Below, in pieces: positions 17,574 through 27,057 of a DNA stretch of 64,000 nucleotides. The stretch is from CAVXHV01 sp963761445 (GTDB lineage: Bacteria > Planctomycetota > Planctomycetia > Isosphaerales > Isosphaeraceae). How positions within the stretch are numbered: position 1 is the stretch's first letter; every line of letters begins with the position of its first letter. The stretch is taken from NCBI GenBank assembly GCA_963761445.1, contig CAVXHV010000018.1:62001-126000 (forward strand). Reading direction: 5' to 3'. Made by a program: the position numbers and the translations under genes. The notes below the pieces were generated by a model that was not told the DNA's origin, searched no databases, and saw only the letters and a program-made list of their open reading frames with translations.

Positions 17574-18974
17574 ATGCTGCTCTCCATTACGACTCGGCAA
17601 CCATTCGCGACGGACCTCGGCTATCTGCTTCACAAGCACCCCGCCCGCTTCCAGAGCTACGACCTGAGCTTCGGTCGCGCTCATGTCTTCTACCCCCAGG
17701 TCGCGGAAGATTGCTGTACGGCCTGCCTGCTGCTCGATGTCGACCCCGTCGGCCTTGTCCGTGGCAAGGGCGCCGGAACCGGCATGCTCGCCCAGTACGT
17801 AAACGATCGCGCGTACGCTGCGTCGTCGTTCTTGAGCGTCGCCATTGCTCAGGTCTTTGGCTCCGCCCTGCAAGGACGATGCAAGGACCGTCCCGAGCTC
17901 GCCCAGACGCCGATTCCGCTGGCTGCGACCATCGACGTTCTCCCCGTCCGCGGCGGCGAGCGCTTGATCGCAAACTTCTTCGAGCCGCTCGGCTACACGG
18001 TCCAGGCCGTTCATCATCCGCTCGATGAACAATTCCCCGAGTGGGGCGATGGACCCTACTTTTCGGTGACGCTCTCCATCACCGCCGCACTTTCCGACCT
18101 TCTCGCACATCTCTACGTGCTGATCCCGGTCTTCGACAACCACAAGCACTACTACGTCGGCGACGACGAGCTCGAAAAGCTCCTGGCACACGGCGGTGCC
18201 TGGCTAGCCGGCCATCCTCACAAAGAAGAAATCACACGCCGATATTTGAAATTCCAGCCCAGCCTCTATCGGCAAGCCCTGGCGCGGCTGGCCGACGGCG
18301 AAGAGGCCCCGGCGGCCGAAGTCGGCGACGACCAGCGCGATCTCGCCGAGCTCTCGCTCGAGCAGCCGCTCAGCTTGAACGAACAGCGCCTCGAAGCCGT
18401 CCTCACAGCGCTCAAGAATTGTGGCGCTCGAAAAGTCCTTGACCTTGGATGCGCCGAAGGGAATTTGCTCAAGCGGCTGGTCGGCGAAAATCAATTCCAA
18501 GAGATCGTCGGCCTGGATGTGTCGCTTCGCTCGCTCGAGCGCGCCAGCGAGCGCCTGCGTCTCGATCGGGTCTCGGACTCGCAGTCCCGCCGCGTTCGCT
18601 TGATCCATGGATCGCTGACATACCGCGATCGCCGTCTTGAAGGTTATGACGCAGCCGCCTTGGTCGAAGTGATCGAGCACCTCGACCCGCCCAGACTGCG
18701 CGCGCTCGAGCGAACCGTCTTCGAGTTCGCCCGCCCAACGACCATTGTGCTGACGACGCCCAACCGTGAGTACAATGTCACCTGGCAGAACATCGGCACA
18801 CAAAGGCTGCGGCACCCCGACCATCGATTCGAATGGACTCGCGACGAGTTTCGATCGTGGGCCCAGCGTGTCGCTGCCCTGCACCGCTACACGGTCGAGT
18901 TCCACTCGGTTGGTCAGGCGGACGATTCGCTCGGATCGCCCACGCAAATGGCGATCTTTAACCGTACCGCATGA
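17574..18974 (+). CDS. hen1: 3'-terminal RNA ribose 2'-O-methyltransferase Hen1
   Basis: 466 aa from ATG 17574 (MLLSITTRQPFATDLGYLLH), the canonical bacterial Hen1 start; the upstream in-frame ATG 17469 adds 35 unconserved residues. The N-terminal half has GRAHVFYPQVAEDCCTACLL and PLGYTVQAVHHPLDEQFPEW. The C-terminal half is a class I methyltransferase with ARKVLDLGCAEGNLLKRL and the Hen1-specific metal-binding signature EVIEHLDPPRL followed by LRHPDHRFEWTRDEF. Bacterial Hen1 2'-O-methylates the 3' end at a cleavage site before Pnkp reseals the RNA, protecting it from repeat cleavage (characterised in Clostridium thermocellum). Fourteen bases separate it from the next gene, and pnkp lies about 2.3 kb downstream. 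Confidence 0.93.
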   Translation: MLLSITTRQPFATDLGYLLHKHPARFQSYDLSFGRAHVFYPQVAEDCCTACLLLDVDPVGLVRGKGAGTGMLAQYVNDRAYAASSFLSVAIAQVFGSALQGRCKDRPELAQTPIPLAATIDVLPVRGGERLIANFFEPLGYTVQAVHHPLDEQFPEWGDGPYFSVTLSITAALSDLLAHLYVLIPVFDNHKHYYVGDDELEKLLAHGGAWLAGHPHKEEITRRYLKFQPSLYRQALARLADGEEAPAAEVGDDQRDLAELSLEQPLSLNEQRLEAVLTALKNCGARKVLDLGCAEGNLLKRLVGENQFQEIVGLDVSLRSLERASERLRLDRVSDSQSRRVRLIHGSLTYRDRRLEGYDAAALVEVIEHLDPPRLRALERTVFEFARPTTIVLTTPNREYNVTWQNIGTQRLRHPDHRFEWTRDEFRSWAQRVAALHRYTVEFHSVGQADDSLGSPTQMAIFNRTA

Positions 18975-18987
18975 GGAGGATTGGACG

Positions 18988-20268
18988 ATGACACCTGCGG
19001 ATCTCTTGCGGCTCGAGGACGTGGAACATCGCCTTTGCGACATCGTCTCCAAGCAGTTGGGAATCGCCCGCGACCAGATCTCGCCGGGCCTCCGCATGAT
19101 CGAGGACTTGCACGTTGATAGCCTCGATCTCATCGAGCTCTTCATGGAAACCGAGCAATCGTTTGGCATCACTTTTCCCGACAAGGCTCCGAACCCCGTC
19201 TACAAAGCAGTCTTTACGCGCCAGCCTTTTCGCCTGGCCGATTTTGCGGAGCTGGCCTATCTCCAGCAAGGCACGGGCGCCCCCGACCGCAAATCTGGGC
19301 GACGCGCGAAACAGAAGCCTACCTCGCCACCTTCGGTCCCGTTCACCCAGCTCGGCGGGCGCTGGAATCCGCAAGGCGGCAATCGCTCCGCGCTTCACGA
19401 GTCGCTTGACCCGCCAGGAACCTACCGCCGGCTCACCGACGGCATGATGTGCCGGCTGATCCCGTCGGCGATCGTATCGATCGGCTCCGACTCACCCGAG
19501 GCCCTCGCCGATGAAAAGCCGTGGCATTTCGTTGAACTCGATGCATTCCTGATCGACTCCGAGCCCGTCTCGACCACGGCATACTGTCGCTTCCTGAATT
19601 CCATTGGCGGTGTCGACACCGAGATGCTCGCCGATTGGTTTTTGCTCGATCCGGACGACGCACGCAGCGTCCACATGCCGATCGAGCAAATCGGCTCAGA
19701 GTGGCGTCCGGTCGCACGCACCGAGCGGTGGCCAATGATCCTCGTCTCGTGGTATGGAGCAACTGCATACTCACTCTGGGCCAACGGACGAAGCTGGCGC
19801 GACTACCGGGGCGATCGTGGCTCCGAGCCGGAGAGCTTGCTGCCGACCGAAGCGCAATGGGAATACGCTGCGCGAGGCGCTGTCTATCATGAATTCCCCT
19901 GGGGCGACGATCCGCCGGCGTTCGATCGGTTGAGGTTCGATCAACATTTCAAAGGAGCAACTTACGAGGTCGAGACGCTGCCGATGGCGAACGTGAACGA
20001 CCCTCTTGGAATGTCGCCATTCGGTCTGCACCACATGGCCGGCAACGTCTGGCAGTGGTGTCGCGACTGGTACGACGACACGTTCTACACCAGGCCCGAA
20101 GCGACGCGGCCGAACGCAGTGAACCGCACGCCGGGAAAGGTGCGCAGCGAGCGCGGCGGAAGCTGGATCGGCCCGGCGTCGCTTTGCCGCAGCTCATACC
20201 GCCGCGGACGGCCTCCTCGCGCCCGCGGCCGCTGTCTGGGCTTTCGCTGCACGAGCGCGAGCCCGTGA
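18988..20268 (+). CDS. Acyl-carrier-domain / SUMF1 (FGE-like) fusion protein
   Basis: 426 aa from ATG 18988, behind a GAGGAGG SD. Residues about 8-95 form an acyl-carrier domain with the phosphopantetheine site DLHVDSLDLIELF (Ser45). After a linker, residues about 150-425 form a SUMF1/FGE-like C-lectin-type fold: FLIDSEPVSTTAYCRFLN, LLPTEAQWEYAARGA, HHMAGNVWQWCRDWYDD, RSERGGSWIG and GRCLGFRC. In true formylglycine-generating enzymes the active site has two Cys in an LC-x4-C pattern; here the stretch is LCRSSYR, with Cys400 kept and the second position Arg405. Classical FGE oxidation is therefore doubtful. It sits between hen1 and pnkp on the same strand. An acyl-carrier domain in an RNA-repair locus is unexpected; its role is unknown. 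Confidence 0.85.
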   Translation: MTPADLLRLEDVEHRLCDIVSKQLGIARDQISPGLRMIEDLHVDSLDLIELFMETEQSFGITFPDKAPNPVYKAVFTRQPFRLADFAELAYLQQGTGAPDRKSGRRAKQKPTSPPSVPFTQLGGRWNPQGGNRSALHESLDPPGTYRRLTDGMMCRLIPSAIVSIGSDSPEALADEKPWHFVELDAFLIDSEPVSTTAYCRFLNSIGGVDTEMLADWFLLDPDDARSVHMPIEQIGSEWRPVARTERWPMILVSWYGATAYSLWANGRSWRDYRGDRGSEPESLLPTEAQWEYAARGAVYHEFPWGDDPPAFDRLRFDQHFKGATYEVETLPMANVNDPLGMSPFGLHHMAGNVWQWCRDWYDDTFYTRPEATRPNAVNRTPGKVRSERGGSWIGPASLCRSSYRRGRPPRARGRCLGFRCTSASP

Positions 20269-20334
20269 CGTCTCGGGAGTGTCTGAACCGGGGCGTTTCC
20301 TCACATTCAAGTCAACTGTTGGGACAGTTCCATC

Positions 20335-21156
20335 ATGAGCGCGATGTCCCCCGAAGCCAGACCTATCGAACCTCAGGATGATCCGCGCACAGTCGACGAG
20401 CTGTTCCTCGTCGCGCTGTGCGAGACCGACGAAGATCTCGCATGGGACGCAATTTGGGCTTTGCAACGCCGCGGCACTCGAGAGATCCTCGATCGCTCAC
20501 TTCAACTTTGCAAGAGCCATTGTGCCGTCGAACGACGAACAGGAGCCGATATCATCGCGCAGCTCGGTGTCCCGAACCGGACCTTTCCCGACGAGTGCCT
20601 TTTTACGCTACTGAGCATGCTGGAGACTGAGAATCACGCCGATGTACTTCGCGCGACCACAGTCGCGCTATCACACCTCCATCGACCCGAGTCGATTGCA
20701 CCGGTATCCCGATTTCGTCATCATCCCGATGCCAATGTTCGTCACGGAGTCGTTCTCGTTCTAAGCTTTTTCGCGGAGCCAGCCGCCGTCACGCCGTTGA
20801 TCGAGCTGACGAGAAACCCGATGGCGCATGTCAGGGATTGGGCAACCTTCGGATTGGGAACTCTGCTCGAATTGGATACTCCCGAAATTCGGGAATGTTT
20901 GCTGGAGCGCATTTCTGACCCCGATGACGACACCCGGTGCGAGGCGATTGTCGGACTCGCCCAGCGCCGCGACCACAGGGTGCTGCCGGCACTCCGGCGT
21001 GAACTCCAGTCCGAGTCAGTCCAACCAATCGTCGTTGAAGCCGCCGAGCTTCTCGGCGATGCCCAGCTTTACGCTGATCTCCTGGCGCTTCAAACACGCT
21101 GGGGCATCGACGACCAGCAATTGGCAGACGCGATCGCCGCCTGCTCACCTCCTTAG
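20335..21156 (+). CDS. HEAT-repeat protein
   Basis: 273 aa from ATG 20335; Met4 (20344) is an alternative start. The sequence is built of HEAT-like helical pairs: DEDLAWDAIWALQRRGTREI, VLRATTVALSHLHRPESIAP, HPDANVRHGVVLVLSFFAEP, NPMAHVRDWATFGLGTLLEL, DPDDDTRCEAIVGLAQRRDH. Such solenoids are protein-binding scaffolds; no catalytic motif is visible. It lies between the ACP-SUMF1 gene and pnkp, all on the plus strand, so an adaptor role in the RNA-repair locus is plausible but inferred. A terminator-like repeat follows at 21182. Confidence 0.8.
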   Translation: MSAMSPEARPIEPQDDPRTVDELFLVALCETDEDLAWDAIWALQRRGTREILDRSLQLCKSHCAVERRTGADIIAQLGVPNRTFPDECLFTLLSMLETENHADVLRATTVALSHLHRPESIAPVSRFRHHPDANVRHGVVLVLSFFAEPAAVTPLIELTRNPMAHVRDWATFGLGTLLELDTPEIRECLLERISDPDDDTRCEAIVGLAQRRDHRVLPALRRELQSESVQPIVVEAAELLGDAQLYADLLALQTRWGIDDQQLADAIAACSPP

Positions 21157-21250
21157 CTGGGCGCGGGTTTCCAGGCCCCGCCCCATAGTCGCCCTTCGCT
21201 CCGCGAAGGGACTTCTTCTCAGTTGGGCGCGGGTCTCCAGACCACGCCCC
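21156..21250 (+). repeat. Interspersed repeat copy 2, flanked by a GC-rich direct repeat
   Basis: Positions 21182-21219 match the 38-base unit at 17393 almost exactly (CCCTTCG stem, then ACTTCTTCT). The unit is bracketed by two copies of a nearly 30-base direct repeat, GCTGGGCGCGGGTTTCCAGG from about 21157 and GTTGGGCGCGGGTCTCCAGA from about 21221. The structure suggests an insertion or composite repeat. It separates the HEAT gene from pnkp and may attenuate read-through. Confidence 0.6.
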
Positions 21251-21282
21251 TGCCGCGACCGAAGGAATCCAGACCACCGCAC

Positions 21283-23890
21283 ATGCACATCAAAATCCCC
21301 AACCTCAGCCTCGTCGTCTTGATCGGTCCCAGCGGCTCGGGCAAGACAACCTTTGCGCGCCGGCATTTCGTCCCCACCGAAGTCCTCTCCTCCGATGCAT
21401 GCCGCGCGATGGTCTCGGACAACGAGAACGACCAGACGGTGACGGCCCATGCCTTCCAGATCCTTCATCACATCGCCGCAACACGACTCGAACTTGGCAA
21501 GCTGACAGTGATCGATGCCACGAATGTTCAGCTCGAATCCCGCAAGCCCTTGGTCGAGCTCGCCGGCCGCTTTCATTGCCTGCCCGTGGCGATCGTCTTC
21601 GACCTTCCCGAGAAGATCTGCCACGAACGAAACCTCGCGCGTCTCGACCGCAATTTCGGTCCTCACGTGATCCGCAACCAGCAATCGCAATTAAGGCGCT
21701 CGCTCGCACGACTCGCCAAGGAAGGCTTCCGCTATGTCTTTACCTTCGAGCGACCCGAAGACGCCGAGCTCGCGACGATCGAGCGCACGCCTTTGTGGAA
21801 CGACCGCCGCGACGACCACGGCCCATTCGATGTGATCGGTGACGTCCACGGCTGTTGCGACGAGCTGGAGACACTGCTCTTGCGGCTGGGTTATGAAATC
21901 GTGTCGACTTCGCCCGGAGGTCCCGCCCTCGACTCGGGCCCCGTCTACGCGCATCCGCAGGGACGGAAAGCCGTCTTCGTGGGCGATCTCGTCGATCGCG
22001 GTCCGCGAATCCTCGATACTTTGCGCTTGGTCCGGAACATGGCATGCCACGGCTCCGCCCTTTGCGTGCCCGGGAATCACGACGTGAAGCTGCTGAAAAA
22101 GCTGCGCGGCCGCGACGTGAAAATCGCTCACGGGCTTGCCCTCACGCTCGCCGAAATCGAAGCCATTCCGGAGGAAGTCCGTGGCCCGTTCCGCGTCGAG
22201 CTCGCTGATTTCCTCGACTCCTTGGTCAGCCACTACGTCCTGGACGATGGCAAGCTCGTAGTGGCCCACGCCGGCATGAAGGCCGAGATGCAAGGCCGGG
22301 CCTCGGCACGTGTGCGCGACTTCGCGCTCTACGGTGAAACGACCGGCGAGACCGACGACCTGGGGCTGCCCGTCCGCTGCGACTGGGCCAAGGACTACCG
22401 CGGCCGCGCGTGTGTCGTCTATGGTCACACGCCTGTTCCTGATCCCCAGTGGCTCAACCAGACCGTCAACATCGACACCGGCTGCGTCTTCGGCGGCAAG
22501 CTGACGGCCTTGCGCTACCCCGAACGTGAGTTCGTGTCGGTTCCGGCCGCAAGGATTTACAGCGAGCCGGCCCGCCCTTTCCTTCCTGACGAATCATCGA
22601 ATACCCCGCTGACAGCCCAGCAGGCCAGTGACGACCTGCTCGATGCCGACGACGTGCTCGGAAAACGAATCATCGCGACCCGCCTGCGCGGCACCGTCAC
22701 AATCCGCGAGGAAAACGCGGCGGCCGCGCTCGAGGTGATGAGCCGGTTCGCCGTCGACCCCCGCTGGCTGATCTATCTGCCGCCGACCATGTCTCCGTGC
22801 GAAACCAGCAAGGCCCCCGGCCTCCTCGAACACCCGGCCGAAGTGTTTGCCTATTTTCGAAGCCAGAATGCGACGTCGGTGATCTGCCAGGAAAAGCACA
22901 TGGGTTCGCGGTCTGTCGTGCTCATCTGCCGCGACGAAAAATCAGCCCGAGAGCGCTTCGGCGTCGATGCTGGCGAGATCGGCATGGTCGCCACCCGCAC
23001 CGGCAGGAGGTTCTTCGGCGATCAAGCTCTTGAGCGAGCCTTTCTGGATCGCGTCGCCACCGCGATGGATCGATCCGGACTCTGGTCGGAGCTTGACACG
23101 CACTGGGCATGCCTTGACTGCGAGCTCTTGCCCTGGTCCGCGAAGGCGCAGGAGCTTCTGCGCACTCAGTACGCACCGGTGGGCGCCTCGGGCATGGCGG
23201 CCCTTCCGAAAGCCTTCACCGCGCTGAGCGATGCCGCCGCGCGTTTGGAAGGTGCCGACAAGGACAAAGCATCCTCGATCGAACAATCCGTCCGTGGCCG
23301 CGAGCAAGACGTCCGTCGTTTCGTCGACGCCTATCGCCGCTATTGCTGGCGCAGTGGAATCACTCACCGATCTGAAGCTGGCTCCGTTTCATCTCCTGGC
23401 GACGGAGGGATGCGTGCACGTCGACAAGGACCATCTCTGGCACATGAAAACGCTCGCGAGGCTTACCGAGGCCGACCCTGAGCTGCTGCTTCCGACTCCG
23501 TTCCTCGTCGTCGACCTCAGTGATCCCACCGCCGAAGCCTCGGCTGTCGCCTGGTGGGAAGAGCTGACGGGCCGAGGCGGCGAGGGCATGGTGGTCAAAC
23601 CGCTGAGCTTCATCCACCAGAGCGGCCGAGGGCTCGCCCAGCCAGCCCTCAAATGCCGGGGCCGCGAATACCTCCGCATCATCTACGGGCCGGAATACAC
23701 CGATGAGAAAAACCTGGTCCGTCTGCGAAACCGCGGCCTGGGAAGGAAGCGATCCCTCGCCCTCTCGGAATTCGCCCTCGGCATCGAGGTTCTGGAGCGA
23801 TTCGTCCGCCGCGAGCCGCTTCGAAAGGTCCACGAATGTGTCTTCGGCGTCCTGGCACTCGAAAGCGAGCCGGTCGACCCGAGATTGTGA
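21283..23890 (+). CDS. pnkp: Polynucleotide kinase-phosphatase-ligase (Pnkp), single-base frameshift
   Basis: Reconstructed length 868 aa, close to characterised bacterial Pnkp. Kinase domain: Walker A GPSGSGKTTFARRHF (Lys21). Binuclear metallophosphatase: DVIGDVHGCCDELE, FVGDLVDRGPR, VPGNHDVKLL, VVAHAGMK, VYGHTPVPD. C-terminal ligase/adenylyltransferase: CQEKHMGSRSVVL (probable nucleophile Lys538), GGEGMVVKPL and KCRGREYLRIIYGPEYT. At 23350 an extra C after YCW shifts the frame; dropping it gives YCWAVESLTDLKLAPFHLL, the conserved family wording, and the frame runs on to the stop at 23890. The enzyme heals and seals cleaved RNA ends with Hen1. The indel is probably a sequence error. Confidence 0.92.
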
Positions 23891-23900
23891 TGTGTTCAGC

Positions 23901-24759
23901 TCAGCCAAGCGCCAGCGCGGCTAGCCCGATCATCATCACAATAGCCGCCGCGATGCGCTTGCCGGCCTGACCTTCCGAGAGAAAATGTGTGCCAAGGATA
24001 GTGCCGATCAGGATGCTGACTTCGCGGGCAGGCGCGATGTAGCTCACCGGCGTGAAGCTCATCGCGGTGAGCACGAGGATGTAGGCCGCCGGCACCAGGA
24101 CGCCAATCGCCAGGATCGCCTTGGCGTGATGCCGCAGGTGATCGTGAATCTCGGCGCCCTGGCGCAGAGCAGCCGGCGCAAGAACAACCGACATCCCCAC
24201 GCTGGCTCCCCATTGCTGGAGCAGCGGCGGCACGCCAAAAGGTCCGACGGCCTGTTTGTCGCAGACTGTGTAGCCGGCGATCAAAACTCCGGTGATGAGT
24301 CCCAGCGTGATGGCGCGTTTGACGTCAGCCGCCGAAGCGCGAGCCGGCCTGGCGAGGGCGAAGACCGAGAGCGCGACGAGTCAGCGCCCCGCACAGTGCC
24401 AGTGGCGAGGGCCGTTCACCCAGCGCAACAATCGCCGCGGCCGTGCTCAAAACCGGTCCGGTGCCGCGTGCAACCGGATAAACGACCGACAGCTCACCTT
24501 CCCGGTAAGCTTCCTGGAGCACAACGAAGTAGCCCGCGTGGAGGAGAGCGCTGACGAACGTGAACGAAACTCCCGCGAACGAAAACTGGGGATGTTGGAT
24601 GAAAACGAGAGCGCCAGCCAGCGGCGAAAGCAGGAGAGCCGAAGTCGTGCCGTACAGCCACACAAACGCCGGTCCCCCGCCCACCTGCTTGGCGATGAGG
24701 TTCCAGAGAGCGTGTAGCACCGCCGCGATGACTACGAGTCCCAGGGCGGTCGCGGTCAT
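23901..24759 (-). CDS. EamA/DMT-family transporter, single-base frameshift
   Basis: Reconstructed 285 aa from ATG 24759, about ten hydrophobic segments. N-terminal part: TALGLVVIAAVLHALWNLIA, FVVLQEAYREGELSVVYPVA and TGPVLSTAAAIVALGERPS. C-terminal part: AGYTVCDKQAVGPFG, AAYILVLTAMSFTPVSYIAP and REVSILIGTILGTHFLSEG. Near 24381 one extra base (T on the plus strand) breaks the frame; without it the text reads GALLVALSVFALA and joins both halves. The EAAYREGELS-type stretch is typical of drug/metabolite-transporter permeases; substrate unknown. Convergent with pnkp, stops 10 bases apart. Confidence 0.8.
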
Positions 24760-24850
24760 GAATCGGTCATCATGAAAGTCGGCCTCATCGAGAAATCACT
24801 TTGTAGCGCATCCTACCGGCATCTCATCTTTCAACCGACAGCTCATGCGG

Positions 24851-25162
24851 TCAATGCAACGGCCCGTGAGGCGAGTTTTCGTCGAACGGGTGATGTGCGA
24901 TTGCTGAGACAATCAAGCTCTTCTCGTCTTCGCTGAAGTGAAAATAGATGGCGAAATGATGTATCATTCCAGCGATTGGACCATGAGCAAACCACGAAAC
25001 CATTCCGCCAGCGTGATACGATGGACATGGTTCAGTTTGAGGGACACCGGCAGGCGATTCGGCCAATTTGTCCAGGTGAGCTTGCACTACCATTTGCAGC
25101 CAAAAAGGCAAGCGGTCCAGCTCCGCTTCCGCGCTCGGGAGCAGTTCTATCTCATATTCCAT
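24851..25162 (-). CDS. RelE/ParE-like toxin-fold protein
   Basis: 103 aa from ATG 25162, with a GGAAGA SD; a TTG 18 bases upstream is less likely. The start MEYEIELLPSAEAELDRLP and the alpha-helical QMVVQAHLDKLAES followed by beta-rich FAIYFHFSEDEKSLIVSAI fit the RelE/ParE fold. Active-site residues cannot be assigned with confidence. The gene directly upstream (25190-25852) is 27 bases away on the same strand but too large for a typical antitoxin and has no obvious DNA-binding motif, so toxin activity is uncertain. Confidence 0.5.
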   Translation of the reverse strand: MEYEIELLPSAEAELDRLPFWLQMVVQAHLDKLAESPAGVPQTEPCPSYHAGGMVSWFAHGPIAGMIHHFAIYFHFSEDEKSLIVSAIAHHPFDENSPHGPLH

Positions 25163-25189
25163 TATTCTTCCGCGCGGCAACGATTTCTT

Positions 25190-25852
25190 TCAGCGAGCGG
25201 CGCTTGCCACTGCGCATTTCATCACGCGCAGGAGAATTCTCTCGGGCTCCAGTCCAGGGAACGCGAGAGGTTCGCCCGTCGTCTCCGACATGCGCCCTTC
25301 CTCGTCCACGCGCACAGCGCGAGGTTTCGGATTGAGGAATCCCGTAACTCCGGCCCAGCGAACGGCATTGTTTGCATCGTGAAAGAAGGGGTTGTTTCCC
25401 GCGAGTATTTGCTTTACGTCGATGTAATAGCGCTTAAATTGATCGGCACCCTCGACCGCCACCAGAACCGCATCAAAGTGCGCGATTTCATTAAGACACC
25501 GCTCGCAGGGCGCGGACCACCGGCGGTAAGACTCTAACATCGACGCTTCCTCCTTCGGATGGTAAAGCGTCTTTCCTTCGAGCACTTCGGATCGCCAATT
25601 TTGTTCGACCAGGCGCAAGGATTCATACAGCCAATTCCCAACGGCCAGCACACCTTCGAGTCGCCGAAGTCTTACGGCGTCGTGCTGTTTCTCAAGCCAG
25701 CGAGTCCACCTCCAGAATCGCCTGCGCCTCGACGTTGTCGCCTGTACGGAAATTGGGGAGTCCAGTTTGGCGGCGTAGTTCGGCATCTCGCCGAGAAAGA
25801 ATTCGCCGAGTCGAGAGGGCGTGATAGATGGAAAGAGTGCGGCAGCAGACAT
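25190..25852 (-). CDS. Hypothetical protein, 220 aa
   Basis: ATG 25852. Not recognised. It is charged and Trp/Arg-rich in the middle (RRRRFWRWTRWLEKQHDAVR) and has CERCLNEIAHFDAVLVAVEG and a YYIDVKQILAGNNPFFHDAN stretch. No signal peptide or membrane segment is seen. It is followed 27 bases downstream by the RelE/ParE-like gene, so the two are probably co-transcribed. It marks the left side of the accessory region. Confidence 0.6.
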   Translation of the reverse strand: MSAAALFPSITPSRLGEFFLGEMPNYAAKLDSPISVQATTSRRRRFWRWTRWLEKQHDAVRLRRLEGVLAVGNWLYESLRLVEQNWRSEVLEGKTLYHPKEEASMLESYRRWSAPCERCLNEIAHFDAVLVAVEGADQFKRYYIDVKQILAGNNPFFHDANNAVRWAGVTGFLNPKPRAVRVDEEGRMSETTGEPLAFPGLEPERILLRVMKCAVASAAR

Positions 25853-26155
25853 GGTTTCGCTCCCACAAAACCAGGCGGTAGCGATCTCGCGCGGGTCAGG
25901 GTCGTTGTCGATCCCTTAACGCTTGCATCGGTTGCTTTGGTGCTCGAATGGGCCAGCGACACTCGAGTCGGTAGTGACCAGTCGCGCCGCGTTCGAGGGT
26001 ACAGCGCACTGGCGGGATCTTGGCTCTGTCTTGACCAAACCAGTTCCGGCAGTATACCCCAAGATATATACCGCGTACACACTATAAGTATACTGTATAA
26101 ATACAGTAAGCGAAGGATGATGCGCGGAGTAAGTAATATGAGAGTGCGTCGCTAA
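25853..26155. other. Intergenic, AT-richer region with a perfect palindrome
   Basis: No coding sequence is recognised. Local base composition becomes AT-rich from about 26050. TACTGTAT-AA-ATACAGTA (26091-26108) is a perfect 8-2-8 inverted repeat, a likely operator or promoter-region site, and AGTATAC occurs twice just upstream (26051, 26087). It lies ahead of the dead HTH gene. Confidence 0.4.
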
Positions 26156-26536
26156 TCAGGATTTCTTCGCTCCAAACTTGCCCACAAACTCCGCGCGGGC
26201 ATTCGTCAGTTCGTCCGCCGCGCTGGCCAGGCGGAAGGCGCAAGACTTCAGTCTCGGCTTCGCTCCGAGACGCTGAACGCCTTCGTCGATATTGGCATGG
26301 CCGACCTGAGCCGGGTCGAGCTGGTGGTCTCGCTCAATCTCTACCGTGACACTCAACGGAATGGAGTCGCCCGAGCGTCACTCGACGACCTCGCTCGGCG
26401 ATGGGGGATGAATCGACGAACGGCATCCCGAGCGGTCGGCCGATTGGCTCGGCGCAATATGCTCCAAGTCATCCGCTGAGGGGGGCTCAACACCGGACCA
26501 TCGGCTTATCGCGTCTATCCGTTTCCGATGGAGTGA
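26156..26536 (+). pseudogene. Winged-helix/HTH replication- or transfer-type regulator, inactivated by a nonsense codon
   Basis: The frame opens after a TAA at 26153-26155. It reads LSRVELVVSLNLYRDTQRNG, then a helix-turn-helix LDDLARRWGMNRRTASRAVG and RLARRNMLQVIR. A TGA at 26477-26479 stops it, but the same frame continues GGLNTGPSAYRVYPFPME to a second TGA at 26534. A single CGA-to-TGA change explains the break, since the family commonly continues with an R-G-G-L segment. The 5' end has no clear start, so it is probably also truncated. Such HTH proteins are common on mobile elements. Confidence 0.5.
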
Positions 26537-26550
26537 ACTTTCGTGATCGC

Positions 26551-26949
26551 TCAGACTCGACGGCACCCGTCGAGCCATTCGTCCCACACACCTGAGCGTG
26601 CGCCGGTCCAGCGCCAGGCTCCCAGAACTTGGTCCTGTGTCTTTGCCCAAAGCCACCTGGCGAGTAGAAGCACGGTGCCCATCACGGCAGCGATTATCCA
26701 AGTGGCGAGTATCAGGGCGGAGATGAGAACAAAGCCGACCGAGACGGCCGTGTCGGCACGGGAGACGACGGCCATGACGAGGAACTCGATGGTCAAAGTG
26801 GCAACGAGCAGCAAGGTAACGAAGCGGGCCGCACGCACGAACGTGATTGCACTCATACTGCCGCCCCGACGGTATGAATCTGCAACAGCTTTGGCGTATT
26901 TCATGGCGGAGTTCCGGGTGAGTTGCGGTCCCTCATACTCGAACTGCAT
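26551..26949 (-). CDS. Hypothetical membrane protein
   Basis: 132 aa from ATG 26949 with a weak GAGAGA SD. Two long hydrophobic segments, FVTLLLVATLTIEFLVMAVV and VGFVLISALILATWIIAAVM, separated by a short charged loop, with a soluble C-terminus (WRWTGARSGVWDEWLDG). Not recognised. It is divergent from the HEPN-motif gene, with the dyad-rich region between them. Confidence 0.5.
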   Translation of the reverse strand: MQFEYEGPQLTRNSAMKYAKAVADSYRRGGSMSAITFVRAARFVTLLLVATLTIEFLVMAVVSRADTAVSVGFVLISALILATWIIAAVMGTVLLLARWLWAKTQDQVLGAWRWTGARSGVWDEWLDGCRRV

Positions 26950-27057
26950 TCTCTCAAGTCGTGAGACTACCTCGCAAGTCGTCGATCCTTCTGGCGATCC
27001 TACCCGTGCCCACGCGCGTTCGCCACCTCGACTGAACGCCTGCCTGTCTGCGCCGGC

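Noticed and set aside
18204..19184. 326-codon minus-strand frame opposite hen1
   Set aside because: Antisense shadow without SD or similarity.
26156..26356. 66-codon minus-strand frame opposite the HTH pseudogene
   Set aside because: The plus-strand reading has a convincing HTH and conserved flanking text; the minus frame matches nothing.
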